Origin: JAWKUK01 sp964402175
GTDB taxonomy: Bacteria > Planctomycetota > UBA1135 > GCA-002686595
Direction of reading: 5' to 3'
Assembly: GCA_964402175.1 (NCBI GenBank)
Contig: CAYOBN010000001.1
Coordinates: forward strand, 124,001 to 188,000
DNA: 64,000 nucleotides
This document shows, piece after piece, positions 35,331 through 44,023 of this stretch. Under the pieces are notes generated by a model. The model was not told the origin of the DNA. It did not search any database and worked only from the letters and a program-made list of their open reading frames with translations. Position 1 is the stretch's first letter, and each line of letters opens with the position of its first letter. The position numbers and the translations under genes are program-made.

Positions 35331-36125
35331 TCAGATCGAGGCGGTCACCCGCCCTCCGAGGCGCTCCAGGCGCACCGAGATCTGCCGCAGGCACAGTTGC
35401 TCGAGCGCCCGCCGCATGCCGAGCGCAAACGGGCGTTGATCCGCGACGCTGCGCGAGACCTCGGGCGAGCGAGGCATCCAGCCGGCCTGGCGCGGTGACC
35501 GGGACAAGAAGCGCTCGCAGACCTGGCGCAGCTTTCGGGCGACAGCCAGACCCTCTTCGACCCCTGTCGATTGATTGACGATCACCTCAGGGGTCGGAAC
35601 GTCGACCCCCGTCCGGCGGCTGAACTCATCGAGCGCCTTGATCAAGCCGTACGCATCCGTGAGCGCCGCCAGATCGGGCGTCGTGACAACCAGCACTCTG
35701 TCCGCCACCGCAGCGAAGCCGAGCACATCGGGACCGATCCCCGCGGCGCTATCGCCGATCACGAGGTCGTATTCGAGCGCGAGCTCTCCGATCCATGTGA
35801 TGACCTGTCGCCGCTGCGCATCGTTGAGGCGGCCCATGTCCTCGCTGCCCGATCCAGCAGGAAGCACGTGCACCCCGCCAGGACCTTGAATGACGCACTC
35901 TCGTACATCGCAGGAACCACTGAGCGCCTCTTCCAGCGTCTTACCGACGGTGAGGCCGAGCAGGACGTTGATGTTGGCGAGGCCTAGATCCAGGTCGACG
36001 ACAAGGACCCTCCGTCCCTCGCGCGCGAGCTGCACGCCTAGGTTCGCGGCGAGCGTGGACTTGCCGACGCCGCCTTTGCCTCCCGTGACGAGCACGAAGG
36101 CGCCGCCATCGAGCGACGCGCTCAA
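35331..36125 (-). CDS. flhG: Flagellar number regulator FlhG/FleN (MinD-like ATPase)
   Basis: A 264-residue ParA/MinD-family ATPase that, with FlhF, sets flagellar number and place. The deviant Walker A is TGGKGGVGKSTLAANLG, the switch region is VLVVDLDLGLANINVLLGL, and the usual D-T-G-A-G-I is varied to GDSAAGIGPDVLG. TTPDLAALTDAYGLIK is typical of FlhG. The C-terminal region is shortened but basic. Its start overlaps the flhF stop by 4 bases. Presence of flhF-flhG suggests polar or otherwise numerically controlled flagella. Confidence 0.93.
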   Translation of the reverse strand: MSASLDGGAFVLVTGGKGGVGKSTLAANLGVQLAREGRRVLVVDLDLGLANINVLLGLTVGKTLEEALSGSCDVRECVIQGPGGVHVLPAGSGSEDMGRLNDAQRRQVITWIGELALEYDLVIGDSAAGIGPDVLGFAAVADRVLVVTTPDLAALTDAYGLIKALDEFSRRTGVDVPTPEVIVNQSTGVEEGLAVARKLRQVCERFLSRSPRQAGWMPRSPEVSRSVADQRPFALGMRRALEQLCLRQISVRLERLGGRVTASI

Positions 36126-37210
36126 GAGAGCCTGCCTTTCAGGAGCAGGTCCGCGACTCGCTCAGGGAGCGCTCGGTGGAAGTTCGCGGCGAGATCGGAG
36201 CCGTCGGAGAGGAACGCGAGCGGCAAGCTCACGCTCAACGCGTGCTCGAGCACTGGCGCAGGAAGAGCCGCCTCGTCCAGCTTGGTGATGATGGCCCCGC
36301 GAGGTTCGAGGACGTTGCATGTCTCGGTCACAAGCGAGAGCGAGTGCTCACTGGCAGTCGCTGGAAGAACTACGAACGTCTCGAGGCGAGCTTCCGCGCC
36401 AGTCGAGATGATCGTCTCCCGCAGACGCCGAAGCTGATCGACATCGCGGTTCAGGTCCCCTGCGCCATCGACGAGTACCACATCGAAGCGCGCGGCTTGG
36501 GCGACCTCGCGGGCGAGCAGTGCTGCGTCCCGCAGCGGTATCGCCGGTGCACCGAGCAGGTTCCCGTAAGCTCGTAGCTGCTCTACGGCTCCAACGCGCC
36601 ATGCATCGAGAGTCGCCAGTGCGACGCGACGTCCGCTCTTCATCAGGCGAGCCGCGAGCTTGGCCAACGAAGTGGTCTTACCCACCCCAGTCTGGCCGAG
36701 CAAGGCGACGATCAAGGTCACTTGGCGTTCGCGTGGAAGCGACGCCGTACCGAAGACAGCGCCAATCTCCTTCGCTGCGAGGTCGAGGGGGTGCTCTCCG
36801 CCCCCCATCTGGCCAGCGACAGCCTCCAGCACCCGTTCGCGCAGCTTACGCGAAACACCGGTGGTCCTGAGGCTGCGCTCGACGGATGCCAAGGGGCTGC
36901 GCGAAGGAAGCGCGGCCGGCGCCGGCTCCGACTTCGCAGGCTTGCGGCGCGAATCGAAGAGCGCTTTGGCCTCTTTACGAATATCGTCCAGCTCGATCGG
37001 AGATCGCGGAACGTCAGCCGACACCGCGAGCAGCACGCCGCCGGACTGTTCGCGATGATCCACCACCACGGCCTTCTCTCCGAGCTGCCGACGCGCGCGC
37101 AGCAGAGCTTCGCGCATCGACCTGCCCACGACCGGGATCACCCGACGGTCACGCGCCTGGGGGATGAGCTGTTCGATCGACAGCTCCTCTTCTTGATCGA
37201 GTTCCTTCAT
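36122..37210 (-). CDS. flhF: Flagellar SRP-type GTPase FlhF
   Basis: A 362-residue GTPase related to Ffh and FtsY. The N-terminal B domain (SMREALLRARRQLGEKAVVV) is followed by the helical N domain and then the G domain with P-loop LLGQTGVGKTTSLAKLA, LDAWRVGAVEQLRAYG and TKLDEAALPAP. The G3 motif, normally D-T-A-G-R, reads VDGAGDLNRD here, so the Thr is Gly. FlhF recruits the first flagellar ring components to the chosen site, often the pole. Overlaps flhA by 4 bases and flhG by 4 bases. Confidence 0.93.
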   Translation of the reverse strand: MKELDQEEELSIEQLIPQARDRRVIPVVGRSMREALLRARRQLGEKAVVVDHREQSGGVLLAVSADVPRSPIELDDIRKEAKALFDSRRKPAKSEPAPAALPSRSPLASVERSLRTTGVSRKLRERVLEAVAGQMGGGEHPLDLAAKEIGAVFGTASLPRERQVTLIVALLGQTGVGKTTSLAKLAARLMKSGRRVALATLDAWRVGAVEQLRAYGNLLGAPAIPLRDAALLAREVAQAARFDVVLVDGAGDLNRDVDQLRRLRETIISTGAEARLETFVVLPATASEHSLSLVTETCNVLEPRGAIITKLDEAALPAPVLEHALSVSLPLAFLSDGSDLAANFHRALPERVADLLLKGRLS

Positions 37211-39345
37211 CGCTTCGATTGCCCACCATGGGCTTCAGTGTGATCGGGGTCGACCTTTACGACGGCGACGGTCTCGACCGCGCGCGCAGGGACGACCTCG
37301 TTGTAGGAGAGCACTGCGACCTTCGGCAGGGACGCTTGTATGAGCTGCGCCAAGAACCGGCGTACACTCGAGCGCACGAGCAACACGACGTCCTTACCCG
37401 ACTGCGTCGCACCGCCGATCGAGCCCGCGATACGTTCGACGACGTTGTGCAGGTAAGCCGGACCGACCGGCACTCCATCCGGTGAGGTCCCTTTGCCAAC
37501 TGCCGCCGCGAGGCGCGCTTCGAGAGTCGGTTCGAGGGTTACGGCGTGGAGGGTTCCGTCGCGCCCCGCATGTTGCTCGCAGAGAGCGCGGGCGAGCCGC
37601 TGTCGGACCTGTTCCGTGAGCGTGTCGACGTCGCGTGTTGCGCCCACGCCATCCGCAAGCGCCTCGAGGATCGCGGGCATGTTGCGGATAGAGACGCCCT
37701 CGGCGAGAAGGTTGCGCAGGACTTTCTGGACGTCGCCATAACCTAGGCGCTCTGGCACCAGTTCGTCGACGACCGCCGGCGAGACCTCTTTCGCGTTGGC
37801 GACGAGCTCCTTGACGTCGTCACGGGTCAGCAGCTCCGACAGAGCGCCGCGCAGGACCTCGGCAAGGTGTGTGACGAGGACACTGGTAGGATCGACAACG
37901 GTGAACCCGAGGATCTCCGCTTCGTCGCGCAGCGACGCATCGATCCACTTCGCAGGCAGGCCGAAAGCCGGATCCTTCGTCTTGCGGCCTCTGATGTCGC
38001 CGCTCGCAGTGCCGGGGTTCATCGCCATGAAGAGCGCAGGCTCGATCTCGCCTTGTGCCACCTCATGACCCCCGATGAGGACGCGATAAGTCTTCGGTCC
38101 GAGCTTGATGTTGTCCTTGATCCGAACCGGCGGCAGCACGACGCCTTCTTTCAGCGCGAAGCGCCGGCGGAGCTGCGCCACGTGATCGAGAATGCCCCCA
38201 CCTCGTTGATCCTGAACCAGCGGAATGAGCTGGTAACCGATCTCGAGGGCGACCCGATCGACCTTGAGTAGGTCGTTGACATCAGCGTTGCTGTCGGGCT
38301 TCTTAGCCGCGGCCTCGGCCTCCGCTGCTCGTGCGACCTCGGCGATGCGCTCGACCTCCGCCTGACTCTCGGCTTGTTGGTTGGAGCGCCAGACGAGCAG
38401 CAGTACGATCGCAATGACGAAGAAGGGGATCTTCGGAAGCCCCGGCAACAAGCCCACGAGGAACATCGCCGCGGCCGCGATCAAGGTCGCTCGTGGCCGC
38501 CCGCCGAGCTGCCGTAGCAAGTTCGGAGCGAGCCCTTTGTCGCTGGTCTCTTTGGTGACGAGGACACCCGCAGCGGTGGAGATCAAGAGCGCGGGAATCT
38601 GACTGACTAGACCATCGCCGATAGTCAGCTTCGAGTAGCGATCGGTCGCGTCCCCGATCGACATCCCCGAAAGGGAGCCGATGATGATCCCTCCCACCAG
38701 GTTCAGCGCCGTGATGATCAAGCCCGCGACGGCATCACCACGAACGAACTTACTTGCACCATCCATCGCGCCGTAGAACTCAGCCTCAGCCGAGATCTTG
38801 GCGCGCCGTCGCTTGGCTTCGTCCGAATCGATGAGACCGGCGTTCAGGTCTGCGTCGATCGCCATCTGCTTGCCCGGCATAGCGTCCAGGACGAAGCGCG
38901 CGGCGACCTCCGAGATACGGCCGGAGCCCTTCGTAATCACCACGAACTGGATGATGATCAGGACCAGGAAGACGACGAGCCCGACCGTGAGATCGTCGCC
39001 GCCGACGTACTGTCCGAAGGCAGTGATGATCGAGCCGGCCTCGCCGCCGGAGAGGATCAGTCGAGTGCTCGCGACGTTGAGGCCCAGCCGGAACAACGTC
39101 GTGAACAGCAGGATCGTCGGGAACGTGCTGAGCTCGGTGGACTCCCGCACGTTGACGGTGACCATCAACAGAAGCACCGACGCCGTGATGTTCACCGCGA
39201 GCAACAGATCGAGGATCCACGGCGGCAGCGGTGTTACGAGCGTCAGGATCAGCCCGAGGACCCCGAAGCCGAGCAACCAATCGGCATAACGCTGGAGCGG
39301 GCCCCGTGCTGCGCCGTTGGGCGCTGCGGTTGAGGTAGTCGCCAT
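37207..39345 (-). CDS. flhA: Flagellar type III export gate protein FlhA
   Basis: A 712-residue FHIPEP-family protein, normal for FlhA (about 690). Residues 1-330 contain eight membrane helices (VLGLILTLVTPLPPWILDLL first) and the conserved cytoplasmic loop RISEVAARFVLDAMPGKQMA with DADLNAGLID, the family signature. The C-terminal half is the soluble domain that docks export chaperones and late substrates. FlhA uses the proton gradient to drive export. Starts 5 bases after flhB. Confidence 0.97.
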   Translation of the reverse strand: MATTSTAAPNGAARGPLQRYADWLLGFGVLGLILTLVTPLPPWILDLLLAVNITASVLLLMVTVNVRESTELSTFPTILLFTTLFRLGLNVASTRLILSGGEAGSIITAFGQYVGGDDLTVGLVVFLVLIIIQFVVITKGSGRISEVAARFVLDAMPGKQMAIDADLNAGLIDSDEAKRRRAKISAEAEFYGAMDGASKFVRGDAVAGLIITALNLVGGIIIGSLSGMSIGDATDRYSKLTIGDGLVSQIPALLISTAAGVLVTKETSDKGLAPNLLRQLGGRPRATLIAAAAMFLVGLLPGLPKIPFFVIAIVLLLVWRSNQQAESQAEVERIAEVARAAEAEAAAKKPDSNADVNDLLKVDRVALEIGYQLIPLVQDQRGGGILDHVAQLRRRFALKEGVVLPPVRIKDNIKLGPKTYRVLIGGHEVAQGEIEPALFMAMNPGTASGDIRGRKTKDPAFGLPAKWIDASLRDEAEILGFTVVDPTSVLVTHLAEVLRGALSELLTRDDVKELVANAKEVSPAVVDELVPERLGYGDVQKVLRNLLAEGVSIRNMPAILEALADGVGATRDVDTLTEQVRQRLARALCEQHAGRDGTLHAVTLEPTLEARLAAAVGKGTSPDGVPVGPAYLHNVVERIAGSIGGATQSGKDVVLLVRSSVRRFLAQLIQASLPKVAVLSYNEVVPARAVETVAVVKVDPDHTEAHGGQSKR

Positions 39346-39350
39346 CTACG

Positions 39351-40439
39351 TCACGCGCCGACCGGCGCCCTCCCTTTGACTCGATAGACGTAGGCGAGCA
39401 CGCGAGCGACGGCCTCGAAGAGCTCCGCGGGGACGGAGTCCCCGATCTCGCAGGTCCGGTGCAGCGCCCGGGCCAACGGCGGTTCTTCGTAGACGATGAC
39501 TCCATGCTCGGTTGCGACCTCCCGGATCCGGAACGCGACTTCGTCGAGGCCCTTGGCAACGACGACGGGCGCGCGACCCATGGCTTCGTCGTACCGGAGC
39601 GCGACCGCGAAGTGAGTGGGGTTGGTGATGACGACCGTTGCGTTCGGTACGTCCTCCATCATGCGCCGACTGGCGAGCTCACGCTGGACCTGCCGGATAC
39701 GCGACTTCACCAGGGGATCACCTTCAGCGTTACGGGATTCGTCGCGGACCTCCTTCTTCGTCATGCGCAAGTCCTTCGAGTGCTGCATGCGTTGGAAGAA
39801 GAAGTCCCAGACCGCGAGCGCGACGAGCACCAAGAGCCCAGCGACGACGGCGCGGAACATGACGAAGCCAAGCGCTTGCAGGAAGGGACCAAGGCCTACA
39901 TCGACGAGCCCGCTCGACTGTGGCGCGAAGAGCGCAGTCACACCGATCATGGCCGTTCCGATGAGCAGGACCTTCAGGAGTCCCAAGAACGTACGCATCC
40001 AACTGCGGACGTTGGCCAGCTTCTGAGCCCCACGGATCGGGTCCAGCTTCGAGATGTCGGCCTCGATCGCTTTCGAAGCGAAGTGAAGGCCAACCTGGAA
40101 GAACCCCGCTACCACAGTGACGAGAAGGAGCGGGCCGACGAGCGACAAGAAGCCTGGCGCGACCGCGCGGAACGAAACAACGAGCAACGCCCCGGCTGCT
40201 GCAGGATCGAGTTCTACGGCTCCGAATCCACCTAGGCCACGGAGTCGGGTCTCGACCAAGTCAGCCGCTTGACCACTGATGACGTCTCCCGCCCCGATGA
40301 GCGCGCCGAGGAACGCGATCATCGTTGCGACCACCATGACCTCGCTGGAGAACGCGACCTGACCCTTGTCACGTGCTTCCTCGCGGCGACGGGGGGTCGC
40401 TTCCTCGGTTTTCTCGTCGCGATCGGGACCGTCAGCCAT
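39351..40439 (-). CDS. flhB: Flagellar export switch protein FlhB
   Basis: A 362-residue protein with four membrane helices after the hydrophilic start (EKTEEATPRRREEARDKGQV, the family opening). The cytoplasmic domain has the self-cleavage site N-P-T-H in VVITNPTHFAVALRYDE and the sequence MTKKEVRDESRNAEGDP. Cleavage switches export from hook to filament proteins. Between fliR (3 bases downstream) and flhA. Confidence 0.97.
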   Translation of the reverse strand: MADGPDRDEKTEEATPRRREEARDKGQVAFSSEVMVVATMIAFLGALIGAGDVISGQAADLVETRLRGLGGFGAVELDPAAAGALLVVSFRAVAPGFLSLVGPLLLVTVVAGFFQVGLHFASKAIEADISKLDPIRGAQKLANVRSWMRTFLGLLKVLLIGTAMIGVTALFAPQSSGLVDVGLGPFLQALGFVMFRAVVAGLLVLVALAVWDFFFQRMQHSKDLRMTKKEVRDESRNAEGDPLVKSRIRQVQRELASRRMMEDVPNATVVITNPTHFAVALRYDEAMGRAPVVVAKGLDEVAFRIREVATEHGVIVYEEPPLARALHRTCEIGDSVPAELFEAVARVLAYVYRVKGRAPVGA

Positions 40440-40442
40440 GGC

Positions 40443-41210
40443 TCAGGTGCCCAGGGCGTCGAGCCCCGCCTCCAGACCGGCCATGAAGCGCCCGAGGAGC
40501 GCCTCGAAAGCGGGTGTGATCGTCGGACTGAAGACAGCCAGTCCCAGCACACCGACGGCGATACGCAGACTGAAACCGAACTCCAGCACGTTGATGTGCG
40601 GCACGGCGCGCGCGAGCACACCGATCAGGACCGAGACCATGAACAGGAGCAGGAGCACTGGCGCGGCGAAAGTGATGCCGGCCGCGAAGACCTGCCCGAA
40701 GAACTGCACGATGAGCGACACGAGGCCAGAGCCCACCAGCACCTCTCCGACCGGAGCTCGCTCATGTGAAGCGCATAGCGCTCGCACGATCCAGTGATGG
40801 CCGTCGACGGCGAGGATCGCCAGGTAGAAGAGGACCTCGTAGAGGTAGGTCACCGGCGCGTTGGTGTTACCGGTCATCGGGTCGACGGTGCCGGCCATGG
40901 CGAATGCCATCTCCTGCCCAACCATCTCGGTGCCGACGCGCAGCCCAGAGATGACGAGATGCAGGAAGAAAGCCAGCGCGATGCCGATGACGAGCTCACG
41001 CAGGGCCAGTACGACGAACGTGATGGCATCCAGCTCACCGAGGCGCTCCGCGCCAGTGGCGAGGAATGTCAAGCTCGACAGACTGAGAATGAGCGCGATC
41101 TTGTAACCCGGCATGTCCGCGCCGTTCCCCAGGAGCGGCGACGCCAGCACCAACGCGCTGCTGCGCGCGAGATACAGACCGAAGGTCTCGATGAGCCCGC
41201 TCTCGATCAT
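40443..41210 (-). CDS. fliR: Flagellar export gate protein FliR
   Basis: A 255-residue integral membrane protein with about six helices. Family sequences: SGLRVGTEMVGQEMAFAMAG with TVDPMTGNTNAPV, and the C-terminal ALLGRFM region. Together with FliP and FliQ it forms the helical export gate. The ATG at 41210 lies 2 bases after the fliQ stop; the frame upstream is open but overlaps fliQ and is not FliR-like. Confidence 0.94.
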   Translation of the reverse strand: MIESGLIETFGLYLARSSALVLASPLLGNGADMPGYKIALILSLSSLTFLATGAERLGELDAITFVVLALRELVIGIALAFFLHLVISGLRVGTEMVGQEMAFAMAGTVDPMTGNTNAPVTYLYEVLFYLAILAVDGHHWIVRALCASHERAPVGEVLVGSGLVSLIVQFFGQVFAAGITFAAPVLLLLFMVSVLIGVLARAVPHINVLEFGFSLRIAVGVLGLAVFSPTITPAFEALLGRFMAGLEAGLDALGT

Positions 41211-41212
41211 GA

Positions 41213-41491
41213 TCAGGAGAGGCCGAACTCGACCATTTGACCGAAGACTCGTGTGGTGTACTCCGCCAGCGCTCGCAGTGCGGGCGCGAGCATCAACAGC
41301 GTCACCAGCATCACGGCCAGCATCTTCGGGATCAGCGCCATCGTCTGCTCTTGCACCGAGGTGAGCGCTTGGATGAGGCTGACCAACAGACCCACGGCGA
41401 GACCGACGAGCAGCACGGGGCCAGCCACCATCACGGCAGTGACGAGCAGGTCCCTCGCCAAGTCGACGATGCGTAGGTCGAGGCTCTTCAC
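41213..41491 (-). CDS. fliQ: Flagellar export gate protein FliQ
   Basis: A 92-residue, two-helix protein, the usual FliQ length. Typical are DLLVTAVMVAGPVLLVGLAVG, SLIQALTSVQEQTMALIPK and the second helix VMLVTLLMLAPALRAL. The GTG start overlaps the fliP stop (GTGA). Confidence 0.94.
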   Translation of the reverse strand: MKSLDLRIVDLARDLLVTAVMVAGPVLLVGLAVGLLVSLIQALTSVQEQTMALIPKMLAVMLVTLLMLAPALRALAEYTTRVFGQMVEFGLS

Positions 41492-42414
41492 GGGATGACC
41501 CCTGCGAAGGAGGAGACGACGGACTCACAGACGAGACGCCAGCCGTCCACCAGCACGAAGATCAGGACCTTGATCGGGGTCGAGATCATGACCGGCGGCA
41601 ACATCATCATGCCCATCGAGAGGAGCACGCTCGCGACCACCAGGTCGATGACGAGGAACGGCAGGAACAACAAGAAGCCCATCTGAAACGCTGTCTTGAG
41701 CTCGCTGAGCACGAAAGCTGGAACGAGCACCCGCATCGGTGGGAGCTCCCGAGCCTCGGCAACGGCATCCATCCCGTCTCCATCGCTCGTGGTCTCATCG
41801 CCCACCACGGCGCTCTTCGCTTCCCCCGCGAGCTCTGTGAAGAGCTCGAGCTCCGCCTTTCGGGTGTTGGCGAGGAGGAAGCCTCCCATGGTCTCCCAGG
41901 CCGCTTCCCCCGCCTCTCCGATCGAGAGCTCCCCGCTCTTGTACGGGCCCCACGCCTCGGTGTGGAGATCCTGAGCGACCGGTGCCATGACAAACAGCGT
42001 CAAGAAGAGCGCAAGGCCAATGATGACGGGGTTGGGTGGCAGCTCGTTCACCGAGAGCGCCCGGCGCACGAACGAGAGTACGATCACAATGCGGGTGAAG
42101 CTCGTCAGTGTGATCAAAGCGGCAGGCAGCAGACTGAGCAGCGTCAGTAGCAGCGCGACTTCGACCGCGGTCGACAGCTTCCCGTCATTCCCACCGAGCG
42201 CCTTCTGCTCCTCCTTGGTGCTGTCGTCGACCTCAGCGGCGACGCGCTCGCGCTCAGCCGTAACGGCTTCGTCGAAGGCGATACGCAGGCCTGGAGAGGC
42301 GTCGATTACCGGGGCCACAACGGGCGCGGTCTCCGGCGCAACAGTGCGTTGCGCCGGTGCGCTCACTACGAGCGTGAGCAGCGTGACGACGGAAGTCAGC
42401 AAGCGTTGTCTCAC
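41488..42414 (-). CDS. fliP: Flagellar export gate protein FliP
   Basis: A 308-residue protein with an N-terminal signal (LLTSVVTLLTLVVSAPAQ), a polar linker of about 65 residues and the conserved FliP core: LTSFTRIVIVLSFVRRAL, PPNPVIIGLALFLTLFVM, then LLFLPFLVIDLVVASVLLSM and MLPPVMISTPIKVLIFVL. Five copies with FliQ and FliR make the gate. The start overlaps the fliO stop by 4 bases. Confidence 0.95.
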   Translation of the reverse strand: MRQRLLTSVVTLLTLVVSAPAQRTVAPETAPVVAPVIDASPGLRIAFDEAVTAERERVAAEVDDSTKEEQKALGGNDGKLSTAVEVALLLTLLSLLPAALITLTSFTRIVIVLSFVRRALSVNELPPNPVIIGLALFLTLFVMAPVAQDLHTEAWGPYKSGELSIGEAGEAAWETMGGFLLANTRKAELELFTELAGEAKSAVVGDETTSDGDGMDAVAEARELPPMRVLVPAFVLSELKTAFQMGFLLFLPFLVIDLVVASVLLSMGMMMLPPVMISTPIKVLIFVLVDGWRLVCESVVSSFAGVIP

Positions 42415-43034
42415 GCGACCACCTCATCGCGCGACGTCTGGACCAGAGCCTTCGCGCGCGCAGCCTTCCCGAGACGTTGGGCTGCGACGCTCGCGCGTGG
42501 TTCGGGGACGGGCAGAACGAAGTCCGTGACCTCACCCACGCGAACATCGACGTGCTGCGCGGCCGCGGTGGCGATGGCGCCGGCTTCGGCGATCGCAGGA
42601 GAGGCCGGTGCTCGCAGGGCCCCACGGGCTCGATCGAACATCCGTCGGAAGTCCGGGACGGAGGGGAGCGCTTGGCTGCCATCGCGCTTGCGCTCGACTG
42701 CGACGACCTCGGAGTCGAGCTCCGCGAGCAAAGAGACCTCACGATCGCCGACCCCCAACGCGAGCGTACGGTCGTAGCAGCGCACCACCAGGAGCTGCCG
42801 CCGACCACCAAGGGGCAGGACGTCGATGACGCCTAGTGAGCGGCGCTCCGCCCGACTCCGCCAAGCTGCACCGAGGACACGCCTCGCCAGGAAGCCCACA
42901 CCGACGAGCACGCTGAGCGAGATGACGATGGCGGTCGCCATCCAAGCGAGGTCCGGCCCCGACGACAGGGGACCTACGCTCGAGGACAGCGCAGCGCGCT
43001 CGAGGGTCAACGTCGTGGTTGCAGCGATCGGCAT
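42411..43034 (-). CDS. fliO: FliO-like flagellar biosynthesis membrane protein
   Basis: A 207-residue protein with one membrane helix (DLAWMATAIVISLSVLVGVGF) followed by the FliO-type small beta domain: GVIDVLPLGGRRQLLVVRCYDRTLALGV, cited here by its start GVIDVLPLGGRRQLLVV. A long, poorly conserved tail follows. FliO helps assemble the FliP ring. The ATG at 43034 follows GGCAGGAGCTCCCT. First gene of the export operon, 24 bases from the -12 element of the sigma-54 promoter. Confidence 0.85.
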   Translation of the reverse strand: MPIAATTTLTLERAALSSSVGPLSSGPDLAWMATAIVISLSVLVGVGFLARRVLGAAWRSRAERRSLGVIDVLPLGGRRQLLVVRCYDRTLALGVGDREVSLLAELDSEVVAVERKRDGSQALPSVPDFRRMFDRARGALRAPASPAIAEAGAIATAAAQHVDVRVGEVTDFVLPVPEPRASVAAQRLGKAARAKALVQTSRDEVVA

Positions 43035-43057
43035 AGGGAGCTCCTGCCCATGCCATG

Positions 43058-43072
43058 GCAATCGGTGTGCCA
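43058..43072 (-). promoter_or_regulatory. Sigma-54 promoter in front of fliO
   Basis: Minus-strand sequence TGGCACACCGATTGC. It equals the consensus TGGCAC-N5-TTGC with the GG (-24) and GC (-12) dinucleotides at correct spacing. The predicted start of transcription is about 43046, giving a leader of about 12 bases that still holds the fliO ribosome site. It would drive fliO to fliA and beyond. Another activator-dependent element should lie upstream. Confidence 0.78.
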
Positions 43073-43090
43073 ACCCACTCCAACCGCCTC

Positions 43091-43110
43091 CAGAGCCCCC
43101 CAGAGCCCCC
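43091..43110. repeat. Tandem 10-base repeat upstream of the fliO promoter
   Basis: CAGAGCCCCC occurs twice in tandem, 20-50 bases upstream of the sigma-54 -24 element. It may be a chance low-complexity stretch or a binding site for the activator; nothing further supports either. Confidence 0.4.
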
Positions 43111-43221
43111 CAGGGGCCCCTCGCCCCTCAGGCTCCGCCGGCCTTCTGTCGCGAGTCCCGACGACTGTCGGATACAGCGACACTCCGTTCGCGCCCCCCT
43201 GGAGGGGTCGTCGGGTCCCCG

Positions 43222-43620
43222 TCAGCCGCTCAGGTTGCAGCGCCCGCCAGCCGCAGTGTCGTCGTGCCAGCGCTCCGCCCGAGCTGCAGTTCCCGCGAGC
43301 AGCAGCCGGTCCCGGAGGGCGTCCTTCTCCCGCGCGACGGTGAAGACGAGGAGGGAGTGCAGCCTGGCGAGGCCAATGAGCTCGACCCGCAGCGAATCGG
43401 TCGTTGCGCGATCGAGTCCATCCGCCCAGTTCTCGAGCGGCCCGAGCTCTTCGAACGCAGTGTTGACCCGTTCGACGGCTGCGACACTCTTGTCACAGTC
43501 CCACGTCTCCGAATGACCCCCGCCGCCGGGGGTGGCGAACTGAACACGAGCATCGAGCGCCTCGATCGCCTCAGCGCACGCGCTAGCGGCGGCACCGATA
43601 CGCTCTCGCAAGCCCGTCAT
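43222..43620 (-). CDS. FliT-position small protein, possible export chaperone
   Basis: A 132-residue, mainly helical acidic protein (LRERIGAAASACAEAIEALD, ELIGLARLHSLLVFTVARE). Its ATG overlaps the fliS stop (TGATG). In many bacteria the gene after fliD-fliS encodes FliT, the chaperone of FliD, and this protein has similar size and helical content, but there is no clear sequence motif. Call based on position. Confidence 0.5.
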   Translation of the reverse strand: MTGLRERIGAAASACAEAIEALDARVQFATPGGGGHSETWDCDKSVAAVERVNTAFEELGPLENWADGLDRATTDSLRVELIGLARLHSLLVFTVAREKDALRDRLLLAGTAARAERWHDDTAAGGRCNLSG

Positions 43621-44009
43621 CACGCGACCCGAGTGGTCTCGGCTTCGACATGCTGCCAACCCTCGAGGAGGGTCCGCAGAACACGCTCGACCGCAGGGAT
43701 GGGTGCGACAGTACGCTCCAAGAGCGCCTTGGAGAGCTCCGAACCGCAGAAGAGGTAGAGCTGCTCCAAGCTCTCGGTGACCTCGTCGTTCAGGGAATGA
43801 TCGAGAGCTGCACGCAGCTCGGTCACGATGGCGTCCGCGCGGCAGGTGTACTCCACGAACTCCGAGCGCGGTTCGCGCGGATCACATTCACGCGCCTTCG
43901 CCAGGTAGCGTAGCGCACCCTCGTAGAGCAAGCGCACGACCTTGATTGGCGGCGCATTCTCGATCGCACTTCGGCGATAGACGTCTGCAGCGGCGGCGTG
44001 GTTCATCAT
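43620..44009 (-). CDS. fliS: Flagellin export chaperone FliS
   Basis: A 129-residue helical protein of the FliS family: it begins with AADVYRRSAIENAPPIKVV, which matches the family opening (Y-x-x-x-x-v-x-t-a-s-P-x-x-L/V-v), then LLYEGALRYLAKA and the helix LEQLYLFCGSELSKALLER. FliS holds flagellin unfolded until export. Ends at the start of the FliT-position gene and follows fliD by 14 bases. Confidence 0.9.
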   Translation of the reverse strand: MMNHAAAADVYRRSAIENAPPIKVVRLLYEGALRYLAKARECDPREPRSEFVEYTCRADAIVTELRAALDHSLNDEVTESLEQLYLFCGSELSKALLERTVAPIPAVERVLRTLLEGWQHVEAETTRVA

Positions 44010-44023
44010 ATTCCCCTACCGAA

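Noticed and set aside
43191..43207. CCCC-TGGA-GGGG hairpin after the FliT-position gene
   Set aside because: Only 4 bp, in a C/G-rich stretch; too weak to call a terminator.
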